Of a DNA stretch of 64,000 bases, positions 17,449 to 25,274 are shown piece after piece. The stretch's first letter is position 1, and every line of letters starts with the position of its first letter. Source of the stretch: Acidobacteria bacterium RIFCSPLOWO2_12_FULL_68_19. GTDB taxonomy: Bacteria; Acidobacteriota; Vicinamibacteria; Vicinamibacterales; UBA2999. The notes below the pieces were generated by a model. That model worked only from the letters and a program-made list of their open reading frames with translations, made no database searches and was not told where the DNA came from. Made by a program: the position numbers and the translations under genes. The DNA is taken from positions 78,419 to 142,418 of the forward strand of contig MELF01000049.1 in NCBI GenBank assembly GCA_001767525.1, written 5' to 3'.

Positions 17449-17844
17449 CTACTTGTCCGGCGCTCCCGATGCCCCGGTAAACGCGCGGCCGTCGGCCAGC
17501 GTGATTGCGTCGGCGACAGCCCGGGTCAGGACCTTCTTGCCTCCGTACCCCTTGAACGTGATCTTGTCGCCCGCTTTGAGATCGCTCCGCGTCCATCCCC
17601 GCCGCAACACGCTGTTGGGACTCCCCAGCTCGAGATTCCATGTGGTCATGACCCCATTCTCATCGGGGGCGTCCACGTAGATGCGCATGTGCGGATTCGT
17701 CCACTCGACCTTGGTGACGACCCCTGTCCCTCCCACCGGCTTGGTGTTGTCGTACTCCGCCGCGAACGAGTGGTGGGCGACGAGCGGCACCGACAACCAG
17801 CACAGACCGACACCCGCCACCAGCATGCCGAGATGTCTCCTCAT
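17449..17844 (-). CDS. DUF6152 family periplasmic protein (copy 5)
   Basis: A 131-residue protein. The signal peptide MRRHLGMLVAGVGLCWLSV ends PLVA, leaving HHSFAAEYDNTKPV. It has VEWTNPHMRIYVDAPD, TWNLELGSP and LKAGDKITFKGYGGKK. GGAGG eight bases upstream selects the ATG at 17844 over a longer frame. It lies between the 'MDGRP' copy 5 gene and DUF6152 copy 4 in operon 1. Confidence 0.87.
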   Translation of the reverse strand: MRRHLGMLVAGVGLCWLSVPLVAHHSFAAEYDNTKPVGGTGVVTKVEWTNPHMRIYVDAPDENGVMTTWNLELGSPNSVLRRGWTRSDLKAGDKITFKGYGGKKVLTRAVADAITLADGRAFTGASGAPDK

Positions 17845-17883
17845 GTGTGACGCCTCCAAAGATGCACTCGAGTCCAGCAGTGA

Positions 17884-18759
17884 TTATGGCGCGGATCTCT
17901 CGACTCCGAAGCCTTTTTCTCGATAGACGTTCTCTATCCCGCCGGCGATGCCGTACTGGTTGTTCTCGGCGCAGATGAACTCCATCAGCTCGTATCCCGG
18001 CGGCAGCGCCCGTGCCGAGAACTTCAATTGCACAGGCCGGGAAAACGCTCCCGGGTCGTCCAGAGTGAGTTCGTTGACCAACGTGCCGTAATTGACCCGC
18101 GTCCACCGCTCGACCGTGTGGAGCTGCTCGGTGTGCGGCGTGCCGCGGGCGTCGAACCAGAACTTGTCGTTGTAGCCGACCGTGTCGATGACGAGGGTAT
18201 CGCCTTCCCACGATCCGATGGAGTGTCCGAACCAGGTCGGAACCGGATCGGAGGGGTGCGGACGGCCGTCCATGAAGATCTGCCGGTGGCCACCGGCGTC
18301 GCCGTTCTCGTGGAGGACGAAGATGTGCGTCGGACCGTTGGCCGAATAGGCTTGCACGAACCGCCATGGATACGGATTCGATCGCGGCACCCCCATCGGC
18401 GTGCAGTAGAGATACGGTTCATTCTCCGCTCGCCGACTGTCCCGGAGCTGCTTCGCCCAGGGCTGCAGGGGAAACTCGCCCGGCCCGAGTCCGCCGTCGT
18501 CTTCGATGTTGTCGTTCGAACCCCCGCCAACCCACGGGCCCGACAAGTCGGGCTTGCCGTCGTGCAGCCTCGGGACCGGTCCCGATGCCACATGGGCGGG
18601 CGCCACCGGCGTCCAGTCCGTTCCAAGCCTGCCGATCCGGTCGGCGCTCACCTGCGCCCCGCTGCCCACCCCTTCGACGGGCGGCCGGGTCTGGCCCAGC
18701 AACGACAGCGTCACCCCCCCCACGACGACCAAGGTTGCCAGCAGCCGTCTCACGTGCAT
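17884..18759 (-). CDS. Secreted 'MDGRP' family protein (copy 5)
   Basis: A 291-residue protein with signal peptide MHVRRLLATLVVVGGVTLSL. Landmarks: LHDGKPDLSGPWVGGG near residue 70, YCTPMGVPRSNPYPWRFVQ, IFMDGRPHPSDPVPTWFG, SIGSWEGDTLVIDTVGYND and a C-terminal ECAENNQYG-like segment (CAENNQYGIAGG). It resembles copy 1 (5377-6234) more than copies 2 and 4, sharing the 'GVPR' cysteine segment and the GRWEDDTLVVD-type motif. In both cases this subtype lies next to a DUF6152 gene. Confidence 0.76.
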   Translation of the reverse strand: MHVRRLLATLVVVGGVTLSLLGQTRPPVEGVGSGAQVSADRIGRLGTDWTPVAPAHVASGPVPRLHDGKPDLSGPWVGGGSNDNIEDDGGLGPGEFPLQPWAKQLRDSRRAENEPYLYCTPMGVPRSNPYPWRFVQAYSANGPTHIFVLHENGDAGGHRQIFMDGRPHPSDPVPTWFGHSIGSWEGDTLVIDTVGYNDKFWFDARGTPHTEQLHTVERWTRVNYGTLVNELTLDDPGAFSRPVQLKFSARALPPGYELMEFICAENNQYGIAGGIENVYREKGFGVERSAP

Positions 18760-18820
18760 CTCTCCTTCGAGCCTCGCGGGTCTTGATCGGCGGCTGTTCC
18801 TCCGGCTCGATTCCGGGTGT

Positions 18821-19585
18821 CTATCGCGGCTCGTCCACCCGGCACGCCGTCGGGTCCCAGCCCGAACCGTCGGGCAGCTTCTTGAAGGGAACCGTCGTCG
18901 TATACGGCTGCGTCAGGTGCCGCGGATCGGTGACAATCGCCGTCACGAGAAGCCACCTGTCCCCGTTCGGTTCCGTAAACGTGTCGAAGTACTCTTCCAG
19001 CCGCGCGTCCGCACTGTAGGGCACGCCGTTCTTCCGCAAGTACCCCGGACGCAGATGCGTCGTCGTCACCCGCAGCTGCCCCGTGGCCCTTCCCGGCCCG
19101 CGACCCGTGGTCCGCAGCCCTTCCCATTCCGCCACTGAAAAGCCCTGCCACTCGGCGGGCTGATCGGGCCGGGGGGTCGCCCGGAAGTGAAAGAGGCGCG
19201 TCTGCGTGCCCGAGTCGATGTCCATCTGCAGTGTATCGTCGTCGCGCCACTGGATGCGCAGGCGGCTCGGAACTCGCATGATGGCCGGGGCGCCGTAGGA
19301 CCGGCACTCGTTGCCCTTGTCCCCCGCCGGGTCCCACGCCCCAGCCAGGCGCCGCGCCTCCGCGTTGAGCGGCAACATGCTGAAGTCTCCTTTCGGAGGG
19401 AGCATCATGCGCAGGTGCCAGTGCTCGGTCACGACCGACACCCAGTAGCCGGTGTAGTCTTTCGGCGCCGCCGCGCGCGCCGTGGCGCCGCCGCGTCCCT
19501 GAGCTGCGGCGCCGGAGGCCGCAGCCAGACAGGCCACCAACCCGGCGGCCGTCACACGACTCCACTTCCGCCGCGTCTTCATCAT
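18821..19585 (-). CDS. Secreted 'MDGRP'-related protein, short subtype (copy 6)
   Basis: A 254-residue paralogue of 13235-13990. After the signal peptide (cleavage near GAAAQ) come DYTGYWVSVVTEHWHLRMM, SYGAPAIMRVPSRLRIQW, EWQGFSVAEWEG, TTTHLRPGYLRKNGVPYS and VPFKKLPDGSGW. Its ATG at 19585 overlaps the TGA of the TonB receptor by one base, so it should be translated together with the receptor. A second ATG at 19582 is also possible. The fixed association with a receptor in two operons suggests a periplasmic partner of that receptor. Confidence 0.76.
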   Translation of the reverse strand: MMKTRRKWSRVTAAGLVACLAAASGAAAQGRGGATARAAAPKDYTGYWVSVVTEHWHLRMMLPPKGDFSMLPLNAEARRLAGAWDPAGDKGNECRSYGAPAIMRVPSRLRIQWRDDDTLQMDIDSGTQTRLFHFRATPRPDQPAEWQGFSVAEWEGLRTTGRGPGRATGQLRVTTTHLRPGYLRKNGVPYSADARLEEYFDTFTEPNGDRWLLVTAIVTDPRHLTQPYTTTVPFKKLPDGSGWDPTACRVDEPR

Positions 19586-22500
19586 CAGAAGTAGAAGTTC
19601 AGCGCGAACTGCATGATCCGCGGATCCTCCGCCGTCAGGATCCGCCCGAAGTTCGCGTCGGCGAAGTTGGTGATCGGATCGCCCCACCGGAACCAGTTGA
19701 AGGCATTGAGGGCGTCGACCCGCGCTTCCACCCGCCTCGTGCCGCCAACCGGGAACGCCCGGGCGAGCGACAGATCGAGGTTCCGGCGACCCGGCCCTTC
19801 GTACCCGTTCCGGGTCGAATTGCCGAACCCGCCCAACGCCGGCTGGGCGAACGCCGAGGGATTGAACCAGTTGTTGCGCGTCCTCTGGCCGTACGGATCG
19901 TTCCCCACCTGGTCCACGCGCTGCACGGTGGTCAGCACGCCGTTGAGCGCCCGGTCGAGGCCGGTCGTGATCGTCAGCGCCATGCCGGATGAAGCGCGGA
20001 AGATGCCCGAGAGCCGCCAGCCCGACGCGAGCAGGCGTATCGTCCGGTTGTCGAACTGCGGCGATTCCACGCTCGCCGTCAGGTTGAAGATGTGCGTCGG
20101 AGACGCTGTGCAGGGTCCCTTGTCGGCCTCGAACGCCGCTTCTCGGTCGGTCGGCGGATTGAGGATCGACACGGGACGCAGGTAGCCCGTGCCGGGGTTG
20201 GTCGGCCCGGCCCCCTGGTTGACGAGCAGCCCTTCGCAGGTCGACACGGTGTAGTTGGCGTTGGCGCTCAGGCCGTTCGCCGCCCGGCGCTGGAACGACA
20301 GCATCAGGCCGTGATACCGCTGCCAGCCTTCGTCGGTGAACCAGTCGAGATAGCCGATGTACTCGCCCACCGCCGGATTCGCCTGGGAGACCTCGCGGCG
20401 GAGGTTGATCGGCGCCTGCGAGCAGTTGGCATAGGTGCGCGGGCCGGTCACGGTGTTGAGTGTGCAGGGGCCGGTCGGCGACCCCGGGAACGTGGCCGGG
20501 TTCCCGGTGACGTCTCCCCAGGCATTCATCAGATAGTTGCCGAGATAGCTGGCCGACACCGCCATGTTGGCGCCAAGCTGCTGCTGTACGCCCACGTTCC
20601 AGCTGTGCACGCGGGTCGTGTCGAGATCCTGGGGCACGGACATATATGCCACGCCCGTGGAGAACGGCATGTCCGGCCGCAACGTCACCGGGTACGGGTT
20701 CGTCCTGCCGATGCCTCCCCAGGGGTCGTCGAGACGCCCGACGGCGGGGCGCGTCAAACGCTCCTCCTGGTCGAACGGCGGGACCCGGGCCATGTCGAAG
20801 AAGAAGCCGCCGCTGATGAAGTCGCCGTTCATCGCGTACGCGGCGCGCACCGACGTACGGCCGTCGCCTCGGGCGTCCCATGCCATGCCCACGCGCGGCT
20901 GGAGGTTCGCCCAGTCGGCATCCATGCCCGCCTTGCCCGCAAACCCCTCGTCGCCGGGATAGGTGAACCCCGGGGGCGCCTGCGGGTACACGCGGCTCCG
21001 CTGCCCCGCTCGGAACCGGTTGGCGTCGAAATTATAGATGGCGCCGCTCCTGTGCTCCTGCGGGAACCAGGGTTCCCACCGGACGCCGTAATTCAGCGTC
21101 ACTCGCGGAGCCAGCTTCCAGGTGTCCTGGGCGTACACCCCGAAGCTCTTCTGCGAGATGTCCATCAGAAACGGCGTTCCCTGGCGGTACTCGAACACGT
21201 CGCCGATCAGGAAGTCCGCCAGTCCAAGTCCGGTGGCCCCGCCGTTGAAGCTGAACGTGCCCGAGGAACGAACGTTGGAGAGCGCCTTCCAGTCGGAGAC
21301 GCCCACCGAGGCCCCCAAGCCCCACTGGTGGTTTCCGCGCACGAGCGTCAGGTCGTCGGATACCGCATACGTGTTGGGCCGGTAGTACGAGTCGATTTCC
21401 GTCCCGGTGCCGAGCGCGAATCCTCCGGTCACCGTGAGAAGCATGACCCTTCCGGGATAGCTGTAGGTGTTGACCCCGACGTCCTGAGGGCCGAGGTAGT
21501 CCGCATGCGTCCGGTGCACGTCCGTGCGGTTGACGGTCAGACGGAGGCTGTTGACCGTCGTATTGCCCAGCACCGCCGTGTGGCCGAGCGCCAGCGAGTG
21601 CGCACTGCTGTCGCGCCCACCGAGCGTGGAGGCCAGCATATTGCCGGTCTCCTCGAACGGCGGCTTCCAGAACGTCGTGGTCAGCATGTAGCGGCCGAAG
21701 AGCGACTGGTCCCTCGTCAACTGATAGTCCATCCGGGCGATCGACTGTCCCTCGCGCGGCCGCGTCTTGCGCGAATAGGTGATGCGGCCGCAGGGGTCGG
21801 TGGTCGTCGGCAGCCGGCGCGCGATGTTGACCGCCGCCGGGCTGAGCAGCGCCGGATCGATGCGGTTGTTCACAAACGGCGGACGGAGCGCGACGGCGCC
21901 GCGGGACACGCACTGGGCCGACGCGAACTGGGTGAAATCGCCCGCCAGCATGGCAGCGGTCGGCACGAACGTGATGATGTCGGCCGGAGTCTGCGTCGCC
22001 CGCGTCCCCTGATAGGCGCCAAAGAAGAAGAGCCGATCGCGCACGAGCGGACCGCCCAGCGTGCCGCCGAACTGGTTCCGCACCAGGCCGTCGCTCACCC
22101 GTTCGCCCGTCCGAGGGTTGCGCGCCGCGAACGGCGCGGTGGCGTTGAAGCGGTGGTGCCGGGCGAACTCGAAGACGTTGCCGGAGAAGCGATTGGTGCC
22201 CGACTTGGTGACGGCGCTGACGGTGCCGGCCGCGTGCACGCCGCTCTGCGCGTTCTGCGAGCTGGTCTCCACGCGGAATTCCTGCAGCGCGTCGGGAAAC
22301 GGCAACGGCAGGTTGAGCCCGTCGAAGGCGTTGTTGTGCACCGCCCCGTCGAGCGTGTAGGCCACGCCGAACGGCTGCCCGCCGGTCACGACGATGGCGC
22401 GGCTGGCCGTCATGCTGCGGCTCGACGGCGTGCCCGTGTCGACCGCGGCGCCCGCCAGCACGATGAGCTGCGTCGGGTTGCGCGCCTCGAGCGGCAGGCT

Positions 22501-22932
22501 CTGGACCTCCTGGCTGTCGATGACCCGTCCGATCGACGGGCTGCGGAAATCGACGAGCGGGATCGCCGCCTCGACGGTGACCGCTTCCTCGAGCTGGCTC
22601 ACCCGCAACACCGCATTGATCACCGGCGCGTCCCCCACCTGCAGCACGAGGCCCGTCTGCGCGTAGGTCTGGAACCCCGCGAGCGACATTTCGAGGCGGT
22701 ACGGGCCGAGCGGCAGGTTCGGCAGCGCGTAGGCCCCGCTCTCGTTGGTGACGACGCTTCGGGTAAACCCGGTGTCGACCTGAAGGACGGTGACGGTGAC
22801 CCCGGGCAGCACGAGGCCGCTTTCGTCCCTGATCGTACCGGACATCTGGGCCGTCGCCTGCGCCCAGGCGCCGGTGCTCGTCAGCAGAAGCAGGAGTACG
22901 CCAATCGCACAACGTGTGACTCCGGACAGCAT
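19585..22932 (-). CDS. Oar-like TonB-dependent receptor with carboxypeptidase-regulatory domain (2)
   Basis: A 1115-residue receptor. The signal peptide (MLSGVTRCAIGVLLLLLT, to AWAQ) leads into a carboxypeptidase-regulatory-like domain (SGTIRDESGLVLPGVTVTV). The plug contains GVAYTLDGAVHNNAFDGL and GTVSAVTKSGTNRFSGNVF. The barrel ends in LNFYF with terminal Phe. It is collinear with the receptor at 9772-13122 along its whole length. GGGGAGG upstream supports the ATG at 22932. Its position in operon 1 is downstream of two DUF6644 membrane genes. Confidence 0.92.
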   Translation of the reverse strand: MLSGVTRCAIGVLLLLLTSTGAWAQATAQMSGTIRDESGLVLPGVTVTVLQVDTGFTRSVVTNESGAYALPNLPLGPYRLEMSLAGFQTYAQTGLVLQVGDAPVINAVLRVSQLEEAVTVEAAIPLVDFRSPSIGRVIDSQEVQSLPLEARNPTQLIVLAGAAVDTGTPSSRSMTASRAIVVTGGQPFGVAYTLDGAVHNNAFDGLNLPLPFPDALQEFRVETSSQNAQSGVHAAGTVSAVTKSGTNRFSGNVFEFARHHRFNATAPFAARNPRTGERVSDGLVRNQFGGTLGGPLVRDRLFFFGAYQGTRATQTPADIITFVPTAAMLAGDFTQFASAQCVSRGAVALRPPFVNNRIDPALLSPAAVNIARRLPTTTDPCGRITYSRKTRPREGQSIARMDYQLTRDQSLFGRYMLTTTFWKPPFEETGNMLASTLGGRDSSAHSLALGHTAVLGNTTVNSLRLTVNRTDVHRTHADYLGPQDVGVNTYSYPGRVMLLTVTGGFALGTGTEIDSYYRPNTYAVSDDLTLVRGNHQWGLGASVGVSDWKALSNVRSSGTFSFNGGATGLGLADFLIGDVFEYRQGTPFLMDISQKSFGVYAQDTWKLAPRVTLNYGVRWEPWFPQEHRSGAIYNFDANRFRAGQRSRVYPQAPPGFTYPGDEGFAGKAGMDADWANLQPRVGMAWDARGDGRTSVRAAYAMNGDFISGGFFFDMARVPPFDQEERLTRPAVGRLDDPWGGIGRTNPYPVTLRPDMPFSTGVAYMSVPQDLDTTRVHSWNVGVQQQLGANMAVSASYLGNYLMNAWGDVTGNPATFPGSPTGPCTLNTVTGPRTYANCSQAPINLRREVSQANPAVGEYIGYLDWFTDEGWQRYHGLMLSFQRRAANGLSANANYTVSTCEGLLVNQGAGPTNPGTGYLRPVSILNPPTDREAAFEADKGPCTASPTHIFNLTASVESPQFDNRTIRLLASGWRLSGIFRASSGMALTITTGLDRALNGVLTTVQRVDQVGNDPYGQRTRNNWFNPSAFAQPALGGFGNSTRNGYEGPGRRNLDLSLARAFPVGGTRRVEARVDALNAFNWFRWGDPITNFADANFGRILTAEDPRIMQFALNFYF

Positions 22933-23000
22933 TTCGGCCTCCCCGTTTCCTGGGTTATGAAATCCGAGATGAACACGACCGGGGAGTAGCGTGCCCGGTC

Positions 23001-23519
23001 TTAGATGGAAAGGTTCCCCCACACGATGAGCCGGCCCACATAGATCACCCCGAACCAGAGGAACAGCGACGCCGCGGCGATGGCTTTCGCCATTGGTGGG
23101 GCGTCCTCTCCCGGTCCGATCTGGTCGACCGCGCGGGACACGCCGGTGAGGTTGAAGACGAGCAGGTTGAGGCCCGCCAGCCCGATGAAGATCAGCTTCG
23201 TCTGAAGGAAGCGGTTCACGATCAGGACGTCATACGGATGAACGGCGATGTTGGCCCACAGTCCCCCGACAAACAGCGACCCGCTGGCCACGCAGAGCAC
23301 GAACCCGAACACGCCCCAGGGCAGCAGCCGCCGCACCGGCGCGACCGCCAGCCCCTTGCCCATGCCCAGGAGGCGCAGGTCGAACAGCCCGACGGTCCCA
23401 ATCAGGAGGGCGAGTCCGACGAAATGCATCACCTCGGCCAACGGCCACACCCACGCATAGGCCTGGATGAACTGCTCGAGGATCGGCCATCGCAGGATGT
23501 ACCGGAGAAAAGCTTCCAT
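23001..23519 (-). CDS. DUF6644 family integral membrane protein (copy 1)
   Basis: A 172-residue protein with four or five predicted membrane segments. Recognisable positions are WVWPLAEVMHFVGLALLIG, VGLFDLRLLGMGKGLAV and the C-terminal VIYVGRLIVWGN. A conserved His (VMHF) sits at the start of a helix near residue 32, and a similar His occurs in copy 2. I place it in the DUF6644 group from memory of its pattern; the function is unknown. It lies 22 bp downstream of the second DUF6644 gene and about 70 bp upstream of the TonB receptor. Confidence 0.72.
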   Translation of the reverse strand: MEAFLRYILRWPILEQFIQAYAWVWPLAEVMHFVGLALLIGTVGLFDLRLLGMGKGLAVAPVRRLLPWGVFGFVLCVASGSLFVGGLWANIAVHPYDVLIVNRFLQTKLIFIGLAGLNLLVFNLTGVSRAVDQIGPGEDAPPMAKAIAAASLFLWFGVIYVGRLIVWGNLSI

Positions 23520-23541
23520 GACAAATGCCTCCCGTCAGACT

Positions 23542-24162
23542 TCAACGGCGGCTCGGAATCGTCGACATCGTCGATCGCTCGTTCCCGGTGCCCCCGCGCA
23601 GCACACGCGCGCCAATCTGTCCACCCAGCAGCAACAGCACTCCCAGCACGAGCACCGCGCCCGCCGTTTGCCGGCCGATGTAGGCATCGTACGCCGTCAC
23701 TCGTCCGGAGGTGACAGCGGTCAGCCAGAAGAGGAGCAGTGCGCCGGCCAGCAGCTTCCCTTTCGCCGACGCGGTCGCCGTGGCGTCGTCGGTCCCCTCC
23801 GGGCCCACGACTTCCTTGCGCAGCAACCGCAGCGTCGTGAGGGCCAGGGCGATGGCCAGCATCTTGATGTAGAAGGTCGGCATCGTGAGGAACACCCGCG
23901 CGTCGATCGCCACGAGCACGAGGCCCGAAGCGAAGTTGAGCCAGAAGCCGACCCACATGAGCGGGAAGAACCGTCCGAGCGCCGAGAGCGACACGCCCGG
24001 GGCGAAGCCGAGCGTCCGCAGGCCCACCGCACCACTGAGACCCACGATGAGCGCGAGGCCGAAGGTGTGAATCGCAAGCACCGTCGCGTAGGCGAATATC
24101 GACGGCGATTCCCGCACCCAGGTGGCGAGACCGCTCTCCTCAATCGCTGCCAGAAAGTCCAT
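23542..24162 (-). CDS. DUF6644 family integral membrane protein (copy 2), first gene of operon 1
   Basis: A 206-residue protein with about five hydrophobic segments. Landmarks: SIFAYATVLAIHTFGLALIV with an intramembrane His, AVGLRTLGFAPGVSLSALG, WVGFWLNFASGLVLVAID and TAVTSGRVTAYDAYIG. It parallels copy 1 (helix-His, 'LRxLG', 'GxxLNxASG'). I chose MDFLAAIEESG at 24162, with AAGGACG upstream, over an upstream in-frame extension. It is the first gene behind promoter site C, so the membrane pair is made first in the operon. Confidence 0.7.
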   Translation of the reverse strand: MDFLAAIEESGLATWVRESPSIFAYATVLAIHTFGLALIVGLSGAVGLRTLGFAPGVSLSALGRFFPLMWVGFWLNFASGLVLVAIDARVFLTMPTFYIKMLAIALALTTLRLLRKEVVGPEGTDDATATASAKGKLLAGALLLFWLTAVTSGRVTAYDAYIGRQTAGAVLVLGVLLLLGGQIGARVLRGGTGNERSTMSTIPSRR

Positions 24163-24250
24163 GGCTGACTCGTCCTTTCCCCACCCATGCGACGCGCGAG
24201 AGCCCGCACACACCCCTGCGCCAGGGAACCGTAGAGCGCGGGTGGAGCGT

Positions 24251-24298
24251 ACCCTACGGGCGGTTCAACGCCACCGTCAATAGCTCAATTGCTTCATT
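24251..24298 (-). promoter_or_regulatory. Conserved promoter with overlapping palindromic operator (site C)
   Basis: On the minus strand, TTGACG (24280-24275), an 18-bp spacer and TAGGGT (24256-24251). The dyad AATAGCTCAATTGCTTCATT at 24279-24298 shares the AATT centre and the outer AAT/ATT arms with sites A and B but has weaker symmetry. It should produce a leader of about 80 nt to the start at 24162. It drives operon 1 (24162 down to 16909). Confidence 0.76.
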
Positions 24299-24358
24299 TT
24301 GGGGAAGGCGATTATACCGGACCGCGGAGAGGCCTCGGCGGAGGAATTGTCTTGGTCG

Positions 24359-24721
24359 TCAGCACGATGAATCGGTCTCGAGAATCCGACGGATCGCCGC
24401 GGCCGTCTCGGCTGAGAGATCGAAGAATTCCAGCGCCACGTCGTACTGCGTCCGCGCCAGCGTTGCCGACGGGAGCTGGACCTGGTGCGCCAGGCAACGC
24501 TTGACGCGCCCGGAGACGAGCAGCACCTGATCCCTCCATTCGACCTGCAGCGTGATCGTCTCGCCGACGGGCATTGCCGCCTGCCAGAGCACCAGCGCGC
24601 CGCCTTCGCTCAGATCCACCAGGATCCCCTCGCGCGTGCCGCGGACCCGCACGCGCAGCGGCTCGAAGGAGACGCGCTCGGTTCGACGCCGTTCCGTTTC
24701 CGGAGCACCCACGTTGACCAT
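24359..24721 (-). CDS. PilZ domain protein
   Basis: A 120-residue single-domain protein. The N-terminal ERRRTERVSFEPLRVRV supplies the arginine-rich RxxxR-type motif, and LVDLSEGGALV supplies the D/NxSxxG motif, the two halves of the PilZ cyclic-di-GMP binding site. Beta strands (ETITLQVEW, VLLVSGRVKR) and a final helix (TAAAIRRIL) complete the fold. It is probably a small c-di-GMP receptor; the output partner is unknown. It is separate from operon 1, lying just upstream of promoter site C on the same strand. Confidence 0.85.
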   Translation of the reverse strand: MVNVGAPETERRRTERVSFEPLRVRVRGTREGILVDLSEGGALVLWQAAMPVGETITLQVEWRDQVLLVSGRVKRCLAHQVQLPSATLARTQYDVALEFFDLSAETAAAIRRILETDSSC

Positions 24722-24829
24722 CTCCTCAATTATGGCCGAACGCCGGCCTGCCGGCTGGAACCGAGCCGGCCTGGACGAGCCGGAATCGGCACGCGCGATG
24801 GTGGCGCACGGAGCGGGACGCGAGCCGGG

Positions 24830-25165
24830 CTACTTCTTTGCCGCCACTGCGGCCGGCGCGGCCATCGTCACCGTCATCGCGGTCATCATCGTGGCGCCCA
24901 CCGCCTGCTCCGCTTCGACGACGACGCGTTCACCCAGCTTGAGGATCTTGGCGTCGGCTTTCACCTTGCCCTGCCGGTAGATCGTCTTGGCGCCGAGGGT
25001 AACGGCGACCGTCTTGCCGTCGGTCGTCTTGACGTCGAGCTGCGTCTCGGTCACCGCCGCGATCGTCCCGAGCACCTTGTGCGCGTGCCCTTCGTGCGCC
25101 CGGGCTGTTGCCGAAATGACGAGGACTGCCACCACCGCCGCGCCGAGCATGCATCGACCGATCAT
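24830..25165 (-). CDS. Small periplasmic protein with HEGHAH mature N-terminus
   Basis: A 111-residue protein with a signal peptide (MIGRCMLGAAVVAVLVIS, cleavage after TARA) leaving HEGHAHKVLGTIAAV. The body is a small beta domain (LDVKTTDGKTVAVTLG, GERVVVEAE), resembling DUF5666-type domains. The C-terminus is Ala/Thr/Met-rich. The N-terminal histidines could bind metal, which fits the copper ATPase and cytochrome c encoded upstream; this is inference. GGGAGG six bases before the ATG at 25165 selects this start over the ATG at 25171. Confidence 0.72.
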   Translation of the reverse strand: MIGRCMLGAAVVAVLVISATARAHEGHAHKVLGTIAAVTETQLDVKTTDGKTVAVTLGAKTIYRQGKVKADAKILKLGERVVVEAEQAVGATMMTAMTVTMAAPAAVAAKK

Positions 25166-25274
25166 CGACATCCTCCCGTAGAAGTCCCGTATCAACGTGA
25201 CCGCGCCGCGCCGAGTGCGCCACCGAGGCACGCCGGCGGTATGCCGTGTGCGCCACCCATGACGTGTCCGTCCC

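Noticed and set aside
20092..22989. A 965-codon plus-strand open frame antisense to the TonB receptor gene
   Set aside because: The composition is Arg/His/Val-rich with no recognisable domain, and it lies exactly opposite a well-supported receptor gene. It is a GC-bias shadow.
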